NCBI RefSeq assembly: GCF_007681555.1
Contig: NZ_VELE01000002.1
Coordinates: 186,001-250,000 of the forward strand
Length of the DNA: 64,000 nucleotides
Direction of reading: 5' to 3'
Source of the DNA: Kocuria salsicia
GTDB lineage: Bacteria > Actinomycetota > Actinomycetes > Actinomycetales > Micrococcaceae
Made by a program: the position numbers and the translations under genes. The first letter of the stretch is position 1, and each line of letters begins with the position of its first letter. The notes under the pieces were generated by a model. It saw only the letters and a program-made list of their open reading frames with translations. It made no database searches and was not told the origin of the DNA. Shown here piece after piece: positions 51,796 through 59,998 of the stretch.

Positions 51796-52863
51796 GTGGC
51801 AAACATCCTGCAGTCCCCCGAGTGGGCCCAGTTCCAACAGAGCATCGGACACCGTGTGATCCAGGCCGAGGGCCCCGGATGGCGCTACCTGGCCACCGTG
51901 GAGGGCGGTCGCACGGGCCGCTACCTCTACTGCCCGTACGGCCCGGAGGCGGACTCCCCGGAGGCCTTCGACCGCGCCCTCGCGGACCTCACCGCCCAGG
52001 CTCGCGCGAACCGCTGCTGGTTCGTGCGCGTGGAGCCGATCAACGGGCACACCGTGGACGGGATCGAGACCGCGGAGGCCTCGCTGCGCCGTCGTGGGAT
52101 GAAGCGCGCGCCGCGCCAGGTGCAGCCGGGGCACACCCAGCTGATCGACCTGCGCAAGGACTCCAAGGACCTGCTCAAGGCCATGAAGTCCACCAACCGC
52201 AACCTGTACCGCAACATTCACAAGAAGGGCGTGAGCATCGAGCGCTCGCAGGACCCTGCTGACGTGGAGCACCTGCTGCGGTTCCTGGACGACACCGCGA
52301 AGCGCCGGAACTTCAACCGGCAGCAGGACGACTACCTGCGCGCCGTCGCCGCCTCCCTGATGCCGGTGGACGCGGCGAGCCTGTACCTCGCGAAGCTCGA
52401 TGGCGAGCCGATTGCGGCGTCGCTCGTGTACGACTCCGCGGACACCCGCACCTACGCGCACGCCGCCATGGACCAGGAGCACCGCAAGCTCTCCGCGGGC
52501 ATCCCCCTGGTGGTCACCATGATCATGGACGCCAAGGAGAAGGGCCTCACCTGGTTCGACCTCTTCGGCACCGCACCAGAGGGCGCAGGACCCGAGCACG
52601 AGTGGTACGGGTTCACGTCCTTCAAGAAGTCCTTCGGCGGTGAGCCGGTCGCCTACCCGGGCACCTGGGACCTTCCCGTCTCCCGCGCCGGGTACACGGC
52701 GTACAGCGGGGTGCGCGCGGCCCGCGAGGGACTCGGATCGCTCGCCGGAACACTGCGCGAACGGGCCGGGAGCCTGCGGGAGCGCCCCGGTAGTCTGCGT
52801 GAGCGCCTTGGCGGGCTGGGCAGCCGGGCGACGACGCCGCGCGGGAAGAAGGACGACGCATGA
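51796..52863 (+). CDS. FemX/FemAB-type peptidoglycan bridge aminoacyltransferase
   Basis: This 355-aa GNAT-fold enzyme would add an amino acid from aminoacyl-tRNA to the stem-peptide lysine of lipid II. The N-terminus NILQSPEWAQFQQSIGHRVI is the FemAB opening; HTQLIDLRKDSKDLLKAMKS and NRNLYRNIHKKGVSIE form the middle; GLTWFDLFGTAP and WYGFTSFKKSFGGEPVAYPG the C-terminal GNAT domain. The last 45 residues carry a three-fold RER-x-GSLRER-type repeat that is Arg-rich and likely cytosolic. GTG at 51796 looks leaderless. The stop overlaps the SDR start (ATGA). Confidence 0.92.
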   Translation: MANILQSPEWAQFQQSIGHRVIQAEGPGWRYLATVEGGRTGRYLYCPYGPEADSPEAFDRALADLTAQARANRCWFVRVEPINGHTVDGIETAEASLRRRGMKRAPRQVQPGHTQLIDLRKDSKDLLKAMKSTNRNLYRNIHKKGVSIERSQDPADVEHLLRFLDDTAKRRNFNRQQDDYLRAVAASLMPVDAASLYLAKLDGEPIAASLVYDSADTRTYAHAAMDQEHRKLSAGIPLVVTMIMDAKEKGLTWFDLFGTAPEGAGPEHEWYGFTSFKKSFGGEPVAYPGTWDLPVSRAGYTAYSGVRAAREGLGSLAGTLRERAGSLRERPGSLRERLGGLGSRATTPRGKKDDA

Positions 52864-53615
52864 GCCGCACCGCGCTGGTCACGGGTGCCACGGGAGGGAT
52901 CGGTCGGGCGTTCACGAAGGCCCTGCACGAGCGCGGATACGCGCTGATTCTCACCGGGCGCAGCACCGAGAAGCTCACGGAGTTGTCACAGGAGGCCACC
53001 GGTGGTGCCGCACAGATTGTCGTGGCGGACCTGGGCACGCAGGACGGCATCGACACCCTGGTGGACGTCCTGGAGCGCAACCCCGTGCACCTTCTGGTCA
53101 ACAATGCAGGCTTCGGGACGCACGGCGAGTTCGCCGCCCTGGACCTGGACCGTGAACTGGAGGAGCTCACCGTGAACGTGCGGGCGCTGATGACGCTCAC
53201 GCACACCGCCCTGCAGTCCATGACGGTCGCCCGCAGCGGTGCCATCATCAACGTGGCCTCGGTGGCGGGCTTCCAGCCGCTTCCGTCCATGGCCACGTAC
53301 AGCGCGTCCAAGGCGTTCGTGGACAGGTTCACCCTGGCCGTGGGCGTGGAGGCCCGCAAGCACGGCGTCCAGGTGCTGAGCGTGAATCCGGGGCCAGTCG
53401 ACACGGACTTCTTCCGGGTGGCGGACGCCTCGGCCATCGACCTCGGGCGCTCCGCGAAACCGGAGGACCTCGTAACCGCCACGCTCACCGCGCTGGAGAA
53501 AAGGCGGCCCCGGGTGGTCTTTCCCCGGACCTACCACGGCCTCGAACGGATCGCCGGTCTGCTTCCGCAGTCCTTCACGGCTCGCGTGGCGAACCTCGTC
53601 TCCGGCAGGGCGTAG
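52860..53615 (+). CDS. Short-chain dehydrogenase/reductase
   Basis: This 251-aa classical SDR has the nucleotide motif TGATGGIGRAF (residues 7-17), NNAGFGTHGE, the catalytic Ser region IINVASVAGFQ and YSASKAF (Tyr-x3-Lys). The first positions and TGRSTEK suggest NADPH preference. The substrate is unknown. It starts inside the femX stop, so it is translationally coupled. The stop is 12 bases from that of the convergent Fem-like gene. Confidence 0.92.
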   Translation: MSRTALVTGATGGIGRAFTKALHERGYALILTGRSTEKLTELSQEATGGAAQIVVADLGTQDGIDTLVDVLERNPVHLLVNNAGFGTHGEFAALDLDRELEELTVNVRALMTLTHTALQSMTVARSGAIINVASVAGFQPLPSMATYSASKAFVDRFTLAVGVEARKHGVQVLSVNPGPVDTDFFRVADASAIDLGRSAKPEDLVTATLTALEKRRPRVVFPRTYHGLERIAGLLPQSFTARVANLVSGRA

Positions 53616-53628
53616 CCCCGACGGGGCT
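53614..53628. terminator. Short bidirectional hairpin between SDR and Fem-like gene
   Basis: AGCCCC and GGGGCT pair over a 3-base loop and span the whole 12-base gap between the two convergent stop codons. It is short for a terminator. Confidence 0.35.
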
Positions 53629-55085
53629 CACCAGCGGGCGGCGTCCCGGACGGCCGCGCGACCCTCCGCGAGGGCCCGGCGCAGCAGGCCGTCGGCCGCC
53701 GGCTGAGTCTCGGGCGCCGTGGCGTCCGTCGTCCCGGTCTCCAGGTCTGTGCCTCCGAACTCTGGCTGTGCCCGCCGCTTGCCGCGCCTGGCGCGTTTGG
53801 CTCCTTTGGAAGACGGAGTCTTCTTGGCGGACGTGGTGTGCTTCTTTATTGCCCTCTTCTCGGCTTTCGCCGCCTTGGCGGCCTTGCGCGACGGGGCGGC
53901 GTCCTGCTCGGCGACGTCGACGGCGTCGTCCGCGGACCCAGCTCCGGCGAGCCCGACGTCAACGGCCCCAGTCTCGACAACCTCGGCCGCGGCGTCGTCG
54001 CGCCCCGCGCCTGCAGCGTCCGTCTCGGAACCCGCCCGGTGAGTGGGGCCCGAGGTGTTTGCGGGGCTCATGTGCTCCGGGAGGATCTCCTCGCGGCGGT
54101 CCTGCCGGGAGCGCCGGCCGAGCACGCGGCGCCGTGTCTTCTCGGCGCGGCCCGCGATCTGGAACTCTCCCACCAGGGGGTACTCCCACGTGCCGAGGAC
54201 CTCCACGTCCTCGGTCGCGAGCTCGCGCAGCACCATGGGCTGGCCGGCCTGGTCCGGATCCCCCGCGAGCACCTTGTGCACGAGCCGCTGCTGGAGCTGG
54301 ACGAGACCGGTGAGCAGCAGGGCGTCGTCCACCCCGAGCTCCCGGGCGCGGTCCGTGAAGCCCAAGCGGTAGATCATGGCGGCCTCGCCCGTGTGCACGA
54401 ACCACAGGTAGCCCAGGGCCTTCTCGGGCCCGTCCTTGGGGCGCTCGGTCGCCACCAGGAACACGGAGTTCTCCCCCACGGCGCGCAGCAGCTCACGGAT
54501 GTGCTGGGTGCGCAGGCCCACGTGGGAGAGGTCCCGGTCCTCGGCGTTCACGCGCCGCACCCGCACTCCCGAGTCCCTCAGACCCGCGCGGCAGCGCTGC
54601 AGAGTCTCGCTCGACAGGCGCTTGGACAGCTCCCCCTCGGTCTCGCCGAGGCGCACCACCAGGTGGCGGGGGCCGGCTTCACCGCGGCGGGGCTTGTCAC
54701 GACGGCGGTAGCCGGCCTCCGCGAGCTCGTCCGCGAGTTCCGTGGTGGCGTGGGTGTCCGGGCTGACGCGCAGCACCGCGGCGTCGTGCACCGTGCGGGA
54801 GTGCTCCTGGAGTGCAGCGAGCACGGCCACGAGGTCACGCGGGTCCTTCACGTGCAGGGACTTGGCGTCCACCACCGTGTGGCGGTCCTCCGGGTAGACC
54901 AGCAGCTGGCCGTACCCCACGGTCTGGTTGCCGCGATCCACCCCCACCCGCTGCACGCGGACGTCGTCGCGGGTGAGAGCCTCGGCCTCGCCGATGCCCC
55001 ACAGCAGGTCCGGGTGCCCGCCTGTGACTCGCACGCGGGCGTCCCAGCTCTGACGGTTCCCGCAGGGGGTCACGTTCAACGTCAC
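53628..55085 (-). CDS. Fem-like acyltransferase (GNAT fold) with Lys-rich tail
   Basis: This 485-aa protein has tandem GNAT-like halves as in FemAB proteins: HLVVRLGETEGELSKRLSSE, LQRCRAGLRDSGVRVRRV (about 130-175), then VFLVATERPKDGPEKALGYL, GEAAMIYRLGFTDRARELGV and LVQLQQRLVH. Residues about 350-485 are a disordered Ala/Asp-rich then Lys/Arg-rich tail (KAAKAAKAEKRAIKKHTT) that may bind nucleic acid or acidic polymers. GTG at 55085 has GAGGAGAGG upstream. It is convergent with femX-SDR, so two Fem-type genes lie within 3.3 kb. The substrate is unproven. Confidence 0.75.
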   Translation of the reverse strand: MTLNVTPCGNRQSWDARVRVTGGHPDLLWGIGEAEALTRDDVRVQRVGVDRGNQTVGYGQLLVYPEDRHTVVDAKSLHVKDPRDLVAVLAALQEHSRTVHDAAVLRVSPDTHATTELADELAEAGYRRRDKPRRGEAGPRHLVVRLGETEGELSKRLSSETLQRCRAGLRDSGVRVRRVNAEDRDLSHVGLRTQHIRELLRAVGENSVFLVATERPKDGPEKALGYLWFVHTGEAAMIYRLGFTDRARELGVDDALLLTGLVQLQQRLVHKVLAGDPDQAGQPMVLRELATEDVEVLGTWEYPLVGEFQIAGRAEKTRRRVLGRRSRQDRREEILPEHMSPANTSGPTHRAGSETDAAGAGRDDAAAEVVETGAVDVGLAGAGSADDAVDVAEQDAAPSRKAAKAAKAEKRAIKKHTTSAKKTPSSKGAKRARRGKRRAQPEFGGTDLETGTTDATAPETQPAADGLLRRALAEGRAAVRDAARW

Positions 55086-55166
55086 GGTGTCTGTCCTCTC
55101 CTCATGCCCATGAACACCGCGACCCAGCTTAGCCGGGCGCGGGCCCCGCCCCGGTCGCCCATGCGA

Positions 55167-55201
55167 ACGGCGCGCCCACCCGGAAAGGGCGGACGCGCCG
55201 T
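55167..55201 (-). terminator. Hairpin terminator after glpX
   Basis: Outer arms ACGGCGCG and CGCGCCGT (55167-55174, 55194-55201) pair, with further inner GC pairing. It starts 21 bases after the glpX stop on the minus strand. Confidence 0.55.
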
Positions 55202-55222
55202 CGACGTCGTGGGACGTCAAGG

Positions 55223-56233
55223 TCACTTCTGGTGGCGTTCGTACTTCTCCCACTTCTTGGCGAGGTGCTCGGCCTCGACCATGCGCACCGTGCCGGAGCG
55301 GGAGCGCATCACGATGGACTGGGTGGTGATGGTGCGCCCGCGGTAGCGCACGCCGCGCAGCAGGTCGCCGTCCGTGATGCCGGTGGCGGCGAAGAAGCAG
55401 TTGTCGGAGGTGACGAGCTCGTCCGTGGTGAGGATCCGGTCCACGTCCAGCCCGGCGGCGGCCGCCTTCTCACGCTCGGCCTCGTCCGTGGGTGCCAGGC
55501 GGCCCTGGATCACGCCACCGGTGGCCTTCACGGCGCACGCGGTGACGATGCCCTCCGGGGTGCCGCCGATGCCCATCATGATGTCCACCCCGGTGCCCTC
55601 GCGGCACGCGGCGATCGCGCCGGCCACGTCCCCGTCCAGAATCATTCGGGTGCGGGCGCCGGTCGCGCGGATCTCCTCCACGAGGCCCTGGTGCCGGGGT
55701 CGGTCCAGGACGCACACGGTGACCTGGTTGGGCTTCACGCCCTTGGCCTTGGCCACCAGGTGGATGTTCTGCTTCACGGGCAGTCGCAGGTCCACCATGT
55801 CCGCGGCCTCCGGACCCACCACGAGCTTGTCCATGTAGAACACGGCCGAGGGGTCGAACATGGAGCCGCCGTCCGCCACGGCGATCACCGCGAGCGCGTT
55901 GTTCATGCCGAGCGCGGTCAGGCGCGTGCCGTCGATGGGGTCCACCGCGACGTCCGAGGCCGGGCCCCTGCCGTCACCCACCTGCTCGCCGTTGAACAGC
56001 ATGGGGGCCTCGTCCTTTTCGCCCTCGCCGATGACCACGGTGCCGTTGAAGTCCACGGTGGAGAGGAAGGAACGCATGGCGTCCACCGCCGCACCGTCCG
56101 CGCTGTTCTTGTCACCGGCACCCACCCAGTGGCCGCCCGCGATCGCCGCGGCCTCCGTGACGCGCACCAGTTCGAGCGCCAAGTTGCGGTCCGCTGCATT
56201 TCCCGAGCTGCCGTACTGGGTGTTCTCTGCCAC
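55223..56233 (-). CDS. glpX: Class II fructose-1,6-bisphosphatase
   Basis: This 336-aa phosphatase converts fructose 1,6-bisphosphate to fructose 6-phosphate in gluconeogenesis. Landmarks are [34 protein letters not shown] (metal-binding Glu), [16 protein letters not shown] (the Li-sensitive phosphatase DP-x-DG-T motif) and [22 protein letters not shown] at 56233 has GTGAGGA about 8 bases upstream; the N-terminal extension in the open frame is not family-like. It is divergent from the DUF4245 gene, a neighbour pair frequent in actinobacteria, and close to fumC. Confidence 0.96.
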   Translation of the reverse strand: MAENTQYGSSGNAADRNLALELVRVTEAAAIAGGHWVGAGDKNSADGAAVDAMRSFLSTVDFNGTVVIGEGEKDEAPMLFNGEQVGDGRGPASDVAVDPIDGTRLTALGMNNALAVIAVADGGSMFDPSAVFYMDKLVVGPEAADMVDLRLPVKQNIHLVAKAKGVKPNQVTVCVLDRPRHQGLVEEIRATGARTRMILDGDVAGAIAACREGTGVDIMMGIGGTPEGIVTACAVKATGGVIQGRLAPTDEAEREKAAAAGLDVDRILTTDELVTSDNCFFAATGITDGDLLRGVRYRGRTITTQSIVMRSRSGTVRMVEAEHLAKKWEKYERHQK

Positions 56234-56327
56234 GTTGTTCCTCACCTTCGAGTTTCGGTGCGCCTCACCACCACCTGGGCCCGGGCGCCACCACGGTTGC
56301 CCCCAGCATATCCCCGGGCCTGTCCTG

Positions 56328-56357
56328 TTGGGCGGGTCCGCGCGGGCACGGCACAAT
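56328..56357 (+). promoter_or_regulatory. Candidate promoter for DUF4245 gene
   Basis: TTGGGC (56328-56333) and CACAAT (56352-56357) are 18 bases apart; the second ends 7 bases before the GTG at 56365, so the transcript may be leaderless. Confidence 0.4.
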
Positions 56358-56364
56358 GGAGGAC

Positions 56365-57090
56365 GTGAGTTCTTCTGCTTCCGGGCCCTCCCGCGATCCC
56401 CACCCCGCGCCGTCGACGTCCCCTTCCGGCGCAGCCCCCGATGACGCCGCCGCGGCAGGCACCGCCGCGACGGACAGCGCGGGCGCGGAGGCCACAGACA
56501 CCCCGGGGGCCACGGCCGGCGCCGACCAGCCCACCCCGCAGCTCACCACCAAGCAGGCGTCGCGGATCAACGCCCCGGTGCGCGGGATGGTGATCTCCAT
56601 GCTCGTGCTGCTGCTCCTGCTGCTGCCGTTCCTGTGGCTGCAGCCCCGCCCGGACGCCCAGCCCTACCGGGCGCACGTGGACGTTGCCCAAGAGGCCACC
56701 TTCGCCGCGGACCAGGCGTCCTTCACCCCGGCCGCACCGGACCTCGGGGAAAGCTGGAGTGCCAACTACGCGCGCTGGGACGAGAAGTCCCAGGACGGTG
56801 TGCCGCTGTGGAACGTGGGCTTCCTCTCCCCCGACTACCACCTGGTGGACATGGTCCAGACCGCCGAGTCGAACCCCACGTGGCTCGCCCAGCGCACGGA
56901 GCTGGTGCCCGTGACGGACGAGAAGGAGGTCGCGGGCGTCACCTGGCAGATCCACCACCGGGACGCCTCTGGCAAGCAGGACGCGTTCACGGCGTGGGTG
57001 GGCACTCTCAAGGACTCCACGGTGGTGCTCAGCGGCGACGCCCCGGACGCGGACTTCCAGCTCGTGGCGGAAGCGCTCTCCCGCTCCTGA
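56365..57090 (+). CDS. DUF4245 family membrane-anchored protein
   Basis: This 241-aa protein has a Pro/Ala/Ser-rich cytoplasmic lead (1-70), one membrane helix ([20 protein letters not shown]) and a globular extracytoplasmic domain with [32 protein letters not shown] and [10 protein letters not shown]. This matches DUF4245, of unknown function, usually next to glpX. The start is GTG 56365, or ATG 56356 in the same frame. The promoter box overlapping the ATG favours the GTG. Confidence 0.85.
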   Translation: MSSSASGPSRDPHPAPSTSPSGAAPDDAAAAGTAATDSAGAEATDTPGATAGADQPTPQLTTKQASRINAPVRGMVISMLVLLLLLLPFLWLQPRPDAQPYRAHVDVAQEATFAADQASFTPAAPDLGESWSANYARWDEKSQDGVPLWNVGFLSPDYHLVDMVQTAESNPTWLAQRTELVPVTDEKEVAGVTWQIHHRDASGKQDAFTAWVGTLKDSTVVLSGDAPDADFQLVAEALSRS

Positions 57091-57201
57091 GTGCGCGCGC
57101 CGGTGTCGCCCCAGGCACCCGGCGCCTCGGCGGGGTTACCCTGTAACGGCGGCGCGCAGTATCACGCCGCGTCACCCCTCCTCGAGTCATGGAGTCCCAC
57201 T

Positions 57202-57846
57202 GTGAACACTGAGACAGCCAGCGTGGACCACGCACCCGGCACCCCCTCCGAGGCCTGGCGGGCCCTGCAGGAGGGCAACTCCCGGTTCATCTCCGGGGAC
57301 AAGCTGCACCCCCACCAGGACGCGCAGCGCCGCGAGAGCCTCGCCGAGTCGCAGAAACCGTTCGCCGTGATCTTCGGCTGCTCGGACTCCCGGCTCGCCG
57401 CGGAGATCATCTTCGACCTGGGCCTCGGGGACGCCTTCGTGATCCGCACTGCGGGCCAGGTCATCGACAACGCCGTGCTCGGTTCCCTCGAGTTCGCGAT
57501 CGACGTGCTCGGCACACCGCTGATCATGGTGCTCGGCCACGACTCGTGCGGCGCGGTGACCGCCACAAAGAACTCCGTGGAGTCCGGTGAGCTTCCCACC
57601 GGTTTCCAGAGGGACCTGGTGGAGCGCATCACCCCGTCCGTCCTGCAGGCACAGCGCTCCGGGAACGCGGACCTGCAGGACATGGTCGTGGAGCACACCA
57701 AGCAGACCGCGGCACGCATGCTGGACCAGTCCACCGTGATCTCCGGTGCTGTCTCCCGCGGTGAGGCCGCCGTCATCGGCGTGTTCTACCACCTTGCGGA
57801 CGGCAAGGCCGAGCTGGTCTACAGCGACGATCCCCAGATCAGCTAG
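57202..57846 (+). CDS. Beta-carbonic anhydrase
   Basis: This 214-aa zinc enzyme interconverts CO2 and bicarbonate, supplying carboxylases such as PurK. The zinc ligands are in FGCSDSRLAAEI (Cys, Asp) and VLGHDSCGAVTA (His, Cys). IRTAGQVIDNAVLGSLEFAI is the conserved core. GTG at 57202 has GGAG 7 bases upstream. A palindromic hairpin follows the stop. Confidence 0.95.
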   Translation: MNTETASVDHAPGTPSEAWRALQEGNSRFISGDKLHPHQDAQRRESLAESQKPFAVIFGCSDSRLAAEIIFDLGLGDAFVIRTAGQVIDNAVLGSLEFAIDVLGTPLIMVLGHDSCGAVTATKNSVESGELPTGFQRDLVERITPSVLQAQRSGNADLQDMVVEHTKQTAARMLDQSTVISGAVSRGEAAVIGVFYHLADGKAELVYSDDPQIS

Positions 57847-57859
57847 TCGCCCAGGCGTT

Positions 57860-57886
57860 CGACGAGCAGGGAATCCCTGCTCGTCG
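57860..57886 (+). terminator. Hairpin terminator after carbonic anhydrase gene
   Basis: Thirteen-base arms CGACGAGCAGGGA and TCCCTGCTCGTCG are perfect complements around a single central base, so the inner pairs must open to form the loop. It starts 14 bases after the stop. The following gap to 58105 shows nothing further. Confidence 0.6.
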
Positions 57887-58105
57887 CCGTTGTCCTGAGT
57901 ACCAGGACCTGCTGCACACGGACCAGACCCGCGAGGACACGTGGCGGCGCGGCGTCGTCCACCTCCCTCCGACCTCACCGGGCGCGGCAGCGCCAGGGCT
58001 CCGGTCCCGACGTCGTGCCCGGCCGACGTCGCGGGTCTGACCACGACGTCGTCACGAGCCCGGATCGCGGGGCGCTTCGTCGGGCGCCGAGGGGCGCGGT
58101 GGCCG

Positions 58106-58111
58106 TAAACT
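58106..58111 (+). promoter_or_regulatory. -10 box for leaderless fumC transcript
   Basis: TAAACT lies 6 bases before the ATG at 58118; no Shine-Dalgarno is present. Confidence 0.5.
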
Positions 58112-58117
58112 GGCGAC

Positions 58118-59524
58118 ATGGCTGAAAACACTGAGTACCGCATCGAGCACGACACCATGGGCGAGGTCCGCGTTCCCAAGAACGCCCTCTACCGCGCGCA
58201 GACGCAGCGCGCCGTGGAGAACTTCCCCATCTCGGGCAACACGTTGGAGCGCGAGCACATCAAGGCGCTCGCGCAGGTGAAGAAGGCCGCCGCGACCGCC
58301 AACGAGGAGTTGGGTGTGCTGGACGCGCAGCGCGCCCAGGCCATCCGCGACGCCGCGGACGCCGTGGCCGCAGGGGAGCACGACGGCGAGTTCCCCATCG
58401 ACGTGTTCCAGACCGGTTCGGGCACCTCCTCGAACATGAACACCAACGAGGTCCTGGCCACGCTGGCCTCCCGCGCGCTCGAGTCCGCCGGAGTGGAGGT
58501 CCACCCGAACGACCACGTCAACGCGTCGCAGTCCTCCAACGACGTCTTCCCCACCTCCGTGCACGTGGCCGTGACGAACGCGCTGATCAACGACCTCAAG
58601 CCGGCCATGGACGTCCTCGCCACCTCCCTGGAGAAGAAGGCGGAGGAGTTCAAGACCGTGGTGAAGTCCGGTCGCACGCACCTCATGGACGCGACCCCTG
58701 TGACCCTGGGCCAGGAGTTCAGCGGCTACGCGGCCCAGGTGCGCTACGGCATCGAACGCATCGACGCCTCCCTGCCCCGCGTGGCGGAGGTCCCCCTGGG
58801 CGGCACCGCCGTGGGCACCGGCATCAACACCCCGGACGGCTTCTCGGCGCGCGTGATCGAGCTGCTGTCCGCGGAGACCGGCCTTCCGCTGACCGAGGCG
58901 CGCAACCACTTCGAGGCGCAGGCCAACCGTGACGGCCTGGTGGAGGCCTCCGGGCAGCTGCGCAACATTGCGTACTCCTACATGAAGTTCATGAACGACA
59001 TCCGCTGGATGGGCTCCGGGCCCAACACCGGTCTCGGTGAGCTGCACATCCCGGACCTGCAGCCCGGCTCCTCGATCATGCCCGGCAAGGTCAACCCGGT
59101 GATCTGCGAGGCGACCATCCAGGTGGCCGCGCAGGTGATTGGCAACGACACCACCGTGGCTCTGTCCTCCACCAACGGTGCGTTCGAGCTGAACGTGGGT
59201 ATTCCCGTGATGGCCGCGAACCTGTTGGAGTCCATCCGCCTGCTCGCCAACGTGTCCCGCGTGGCCGCGGAGAAGATGGTGGACGGGTTGCAGGCCAACG
59301 TGGAGCGCTGCACGTTCCTGGCCGAGGCGTCCCCCTCGATCGTGACCCCGCTGAACAAGGCGATCGGCTACGAGGCCGCCGCAAAGATCGCCAAGCACGC
59401 CGTCGCGAACAAGATGACGGTGCGCGAGGCCACCATCGAGCTCGGCTACGTGGACGGCGAGAAGCTCACCGAGGAGCAGCTGGACAAAGCGCTGGACGTC
59501 ACCACGATGACCGGCAACTACTGA
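58118..59524 (+). CDS. fumC: Class II fumarate hydratase
   Basis: This 468-aa enzyme hydrates fumarate to malate in the TCA cycle; it is iron-free and a homotetramer. Landmarks are [58 protein letters not shown] and the lyase signature [11 protein letters not shown] with the flexible catalytic Ser. It begins with an ATG that looks leaderless and ends at a strong hairpin. Confidence 0.97.
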   Translation: MAENTEYRIEHDTMGEVRVPKNALYRAQTQRAVENFPISGNTLEREHIKALAQVKKAAATANEELGVLDAQRAQAIRDAADAVAAGEHDGEFPIDVFQTGSGTSSNMNTNEVLATLASRALESAGVEVHPNDHVNASQSSNDVFPTSVHVAVTNALINDLKPAMDVLATSLEKKAEEFKTVVKSGRTHLMDATPVTLGQEFSGYAAQVRYGIERIDASLPRVAEVPLGGTAVGTGINTPDGFSARVIELLSAETGLPLTEARNHFEAQANRDGLVEASGQLRNIAYSYMKFMNDIRWMGSGPNTGLGELHIPDLQPGSSIMPGKVNPVICEATIQVAAQVIGNDTTVALSSTNGAFELNVGIPVMAANLLESIRLLANVSRVAAEKMVDGLQANVERCTFLAEASPSIVTPLNKAIGYEAAAKIAKHAVANKMTVREATIELGYVDGEKLTEEQLDKALDVTTMTGNY

Positions 59525-59575
59525 GCTGATCCCGGGCGGCCCGCCGGGCTCGCACGGACCCGGTCCTGAGACGCA

Positions 59576-59611
59576 GAACTCGGCCACCCGATGTTTCGGG
59601 TGGCCGAGTTC
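59576..59611 (+). terminator. Hairpin terminator after fumC
   Basis: Sixteen-base perfect arms (59576-59591 and 59596-59611) enclose a TGTT loop, starting 51 bases after the stop and followed by CGTTCTGTG. Confidence 0.8.
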
Positions 59612-59680
59612 CGTTCTGTGATGCTGCGGCCCGGTGGTGATGTGGTCCTGCGGTCCGGGGACCGCGTCGGCGGAGGGTTG

Positions 59681-59998
59681 TCAGGTCTTCCACCGGGACC
59701 ACGCCGCCTGGCGCGAGGTGCCGGCGGCACCGGCCACGGCGGACCACGAGGCCGCCTCCGCCACGGAGCGGGCACTAACCCCCAGGTGCTCACCCGCCGC
59801 CGCGCTGATCCGCAGCAGGGCCTGGAACGCTTCGGGATCCCCGCGGCCGCTCAGCTGCGCGAGGGCCCGCAGCGCCGCGTCCTCGAGGTCGGACACGGAG
59901 GGTTCGGGGCCGGACGGGGCGGGTGTGTGGCTGCTCACGGATCCCATCATGGCACCACCCGCCCCGATCTCGGGAACCGGGGCGAGTGCCGGACTCAC
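59681..59998 (-). CDS. Small helix-turn-helix protein
   Basis: This 105-aa protein ends with a pattern typical of DNA-binding helices: VAEAASWSAVAGAAGTSRQA, then AWSRWKT. An upstream segment (LEDAALRALAQLSGRGDPEA) is helical. The first 35 residues are flexible. The GTG at 59998 overlaps the stop of the C45-type gene (GTGA), so the two are co-translated. It is a plausible autoregulator of that operon, whose upstream region carries two identical palindromes. The DNA-binding call rests on one motif. Confidence 0.7.
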   Translation of the reverse strand: MSPALAPVPEIGAGGAMMGSVSSHTPAPSGPEPSVSDLEDAALRALAQLSGRGDPEAFQALLRISAAAGEHLGVSARSVAEAASWSAVAGAAGTSRQAAWSRWKT

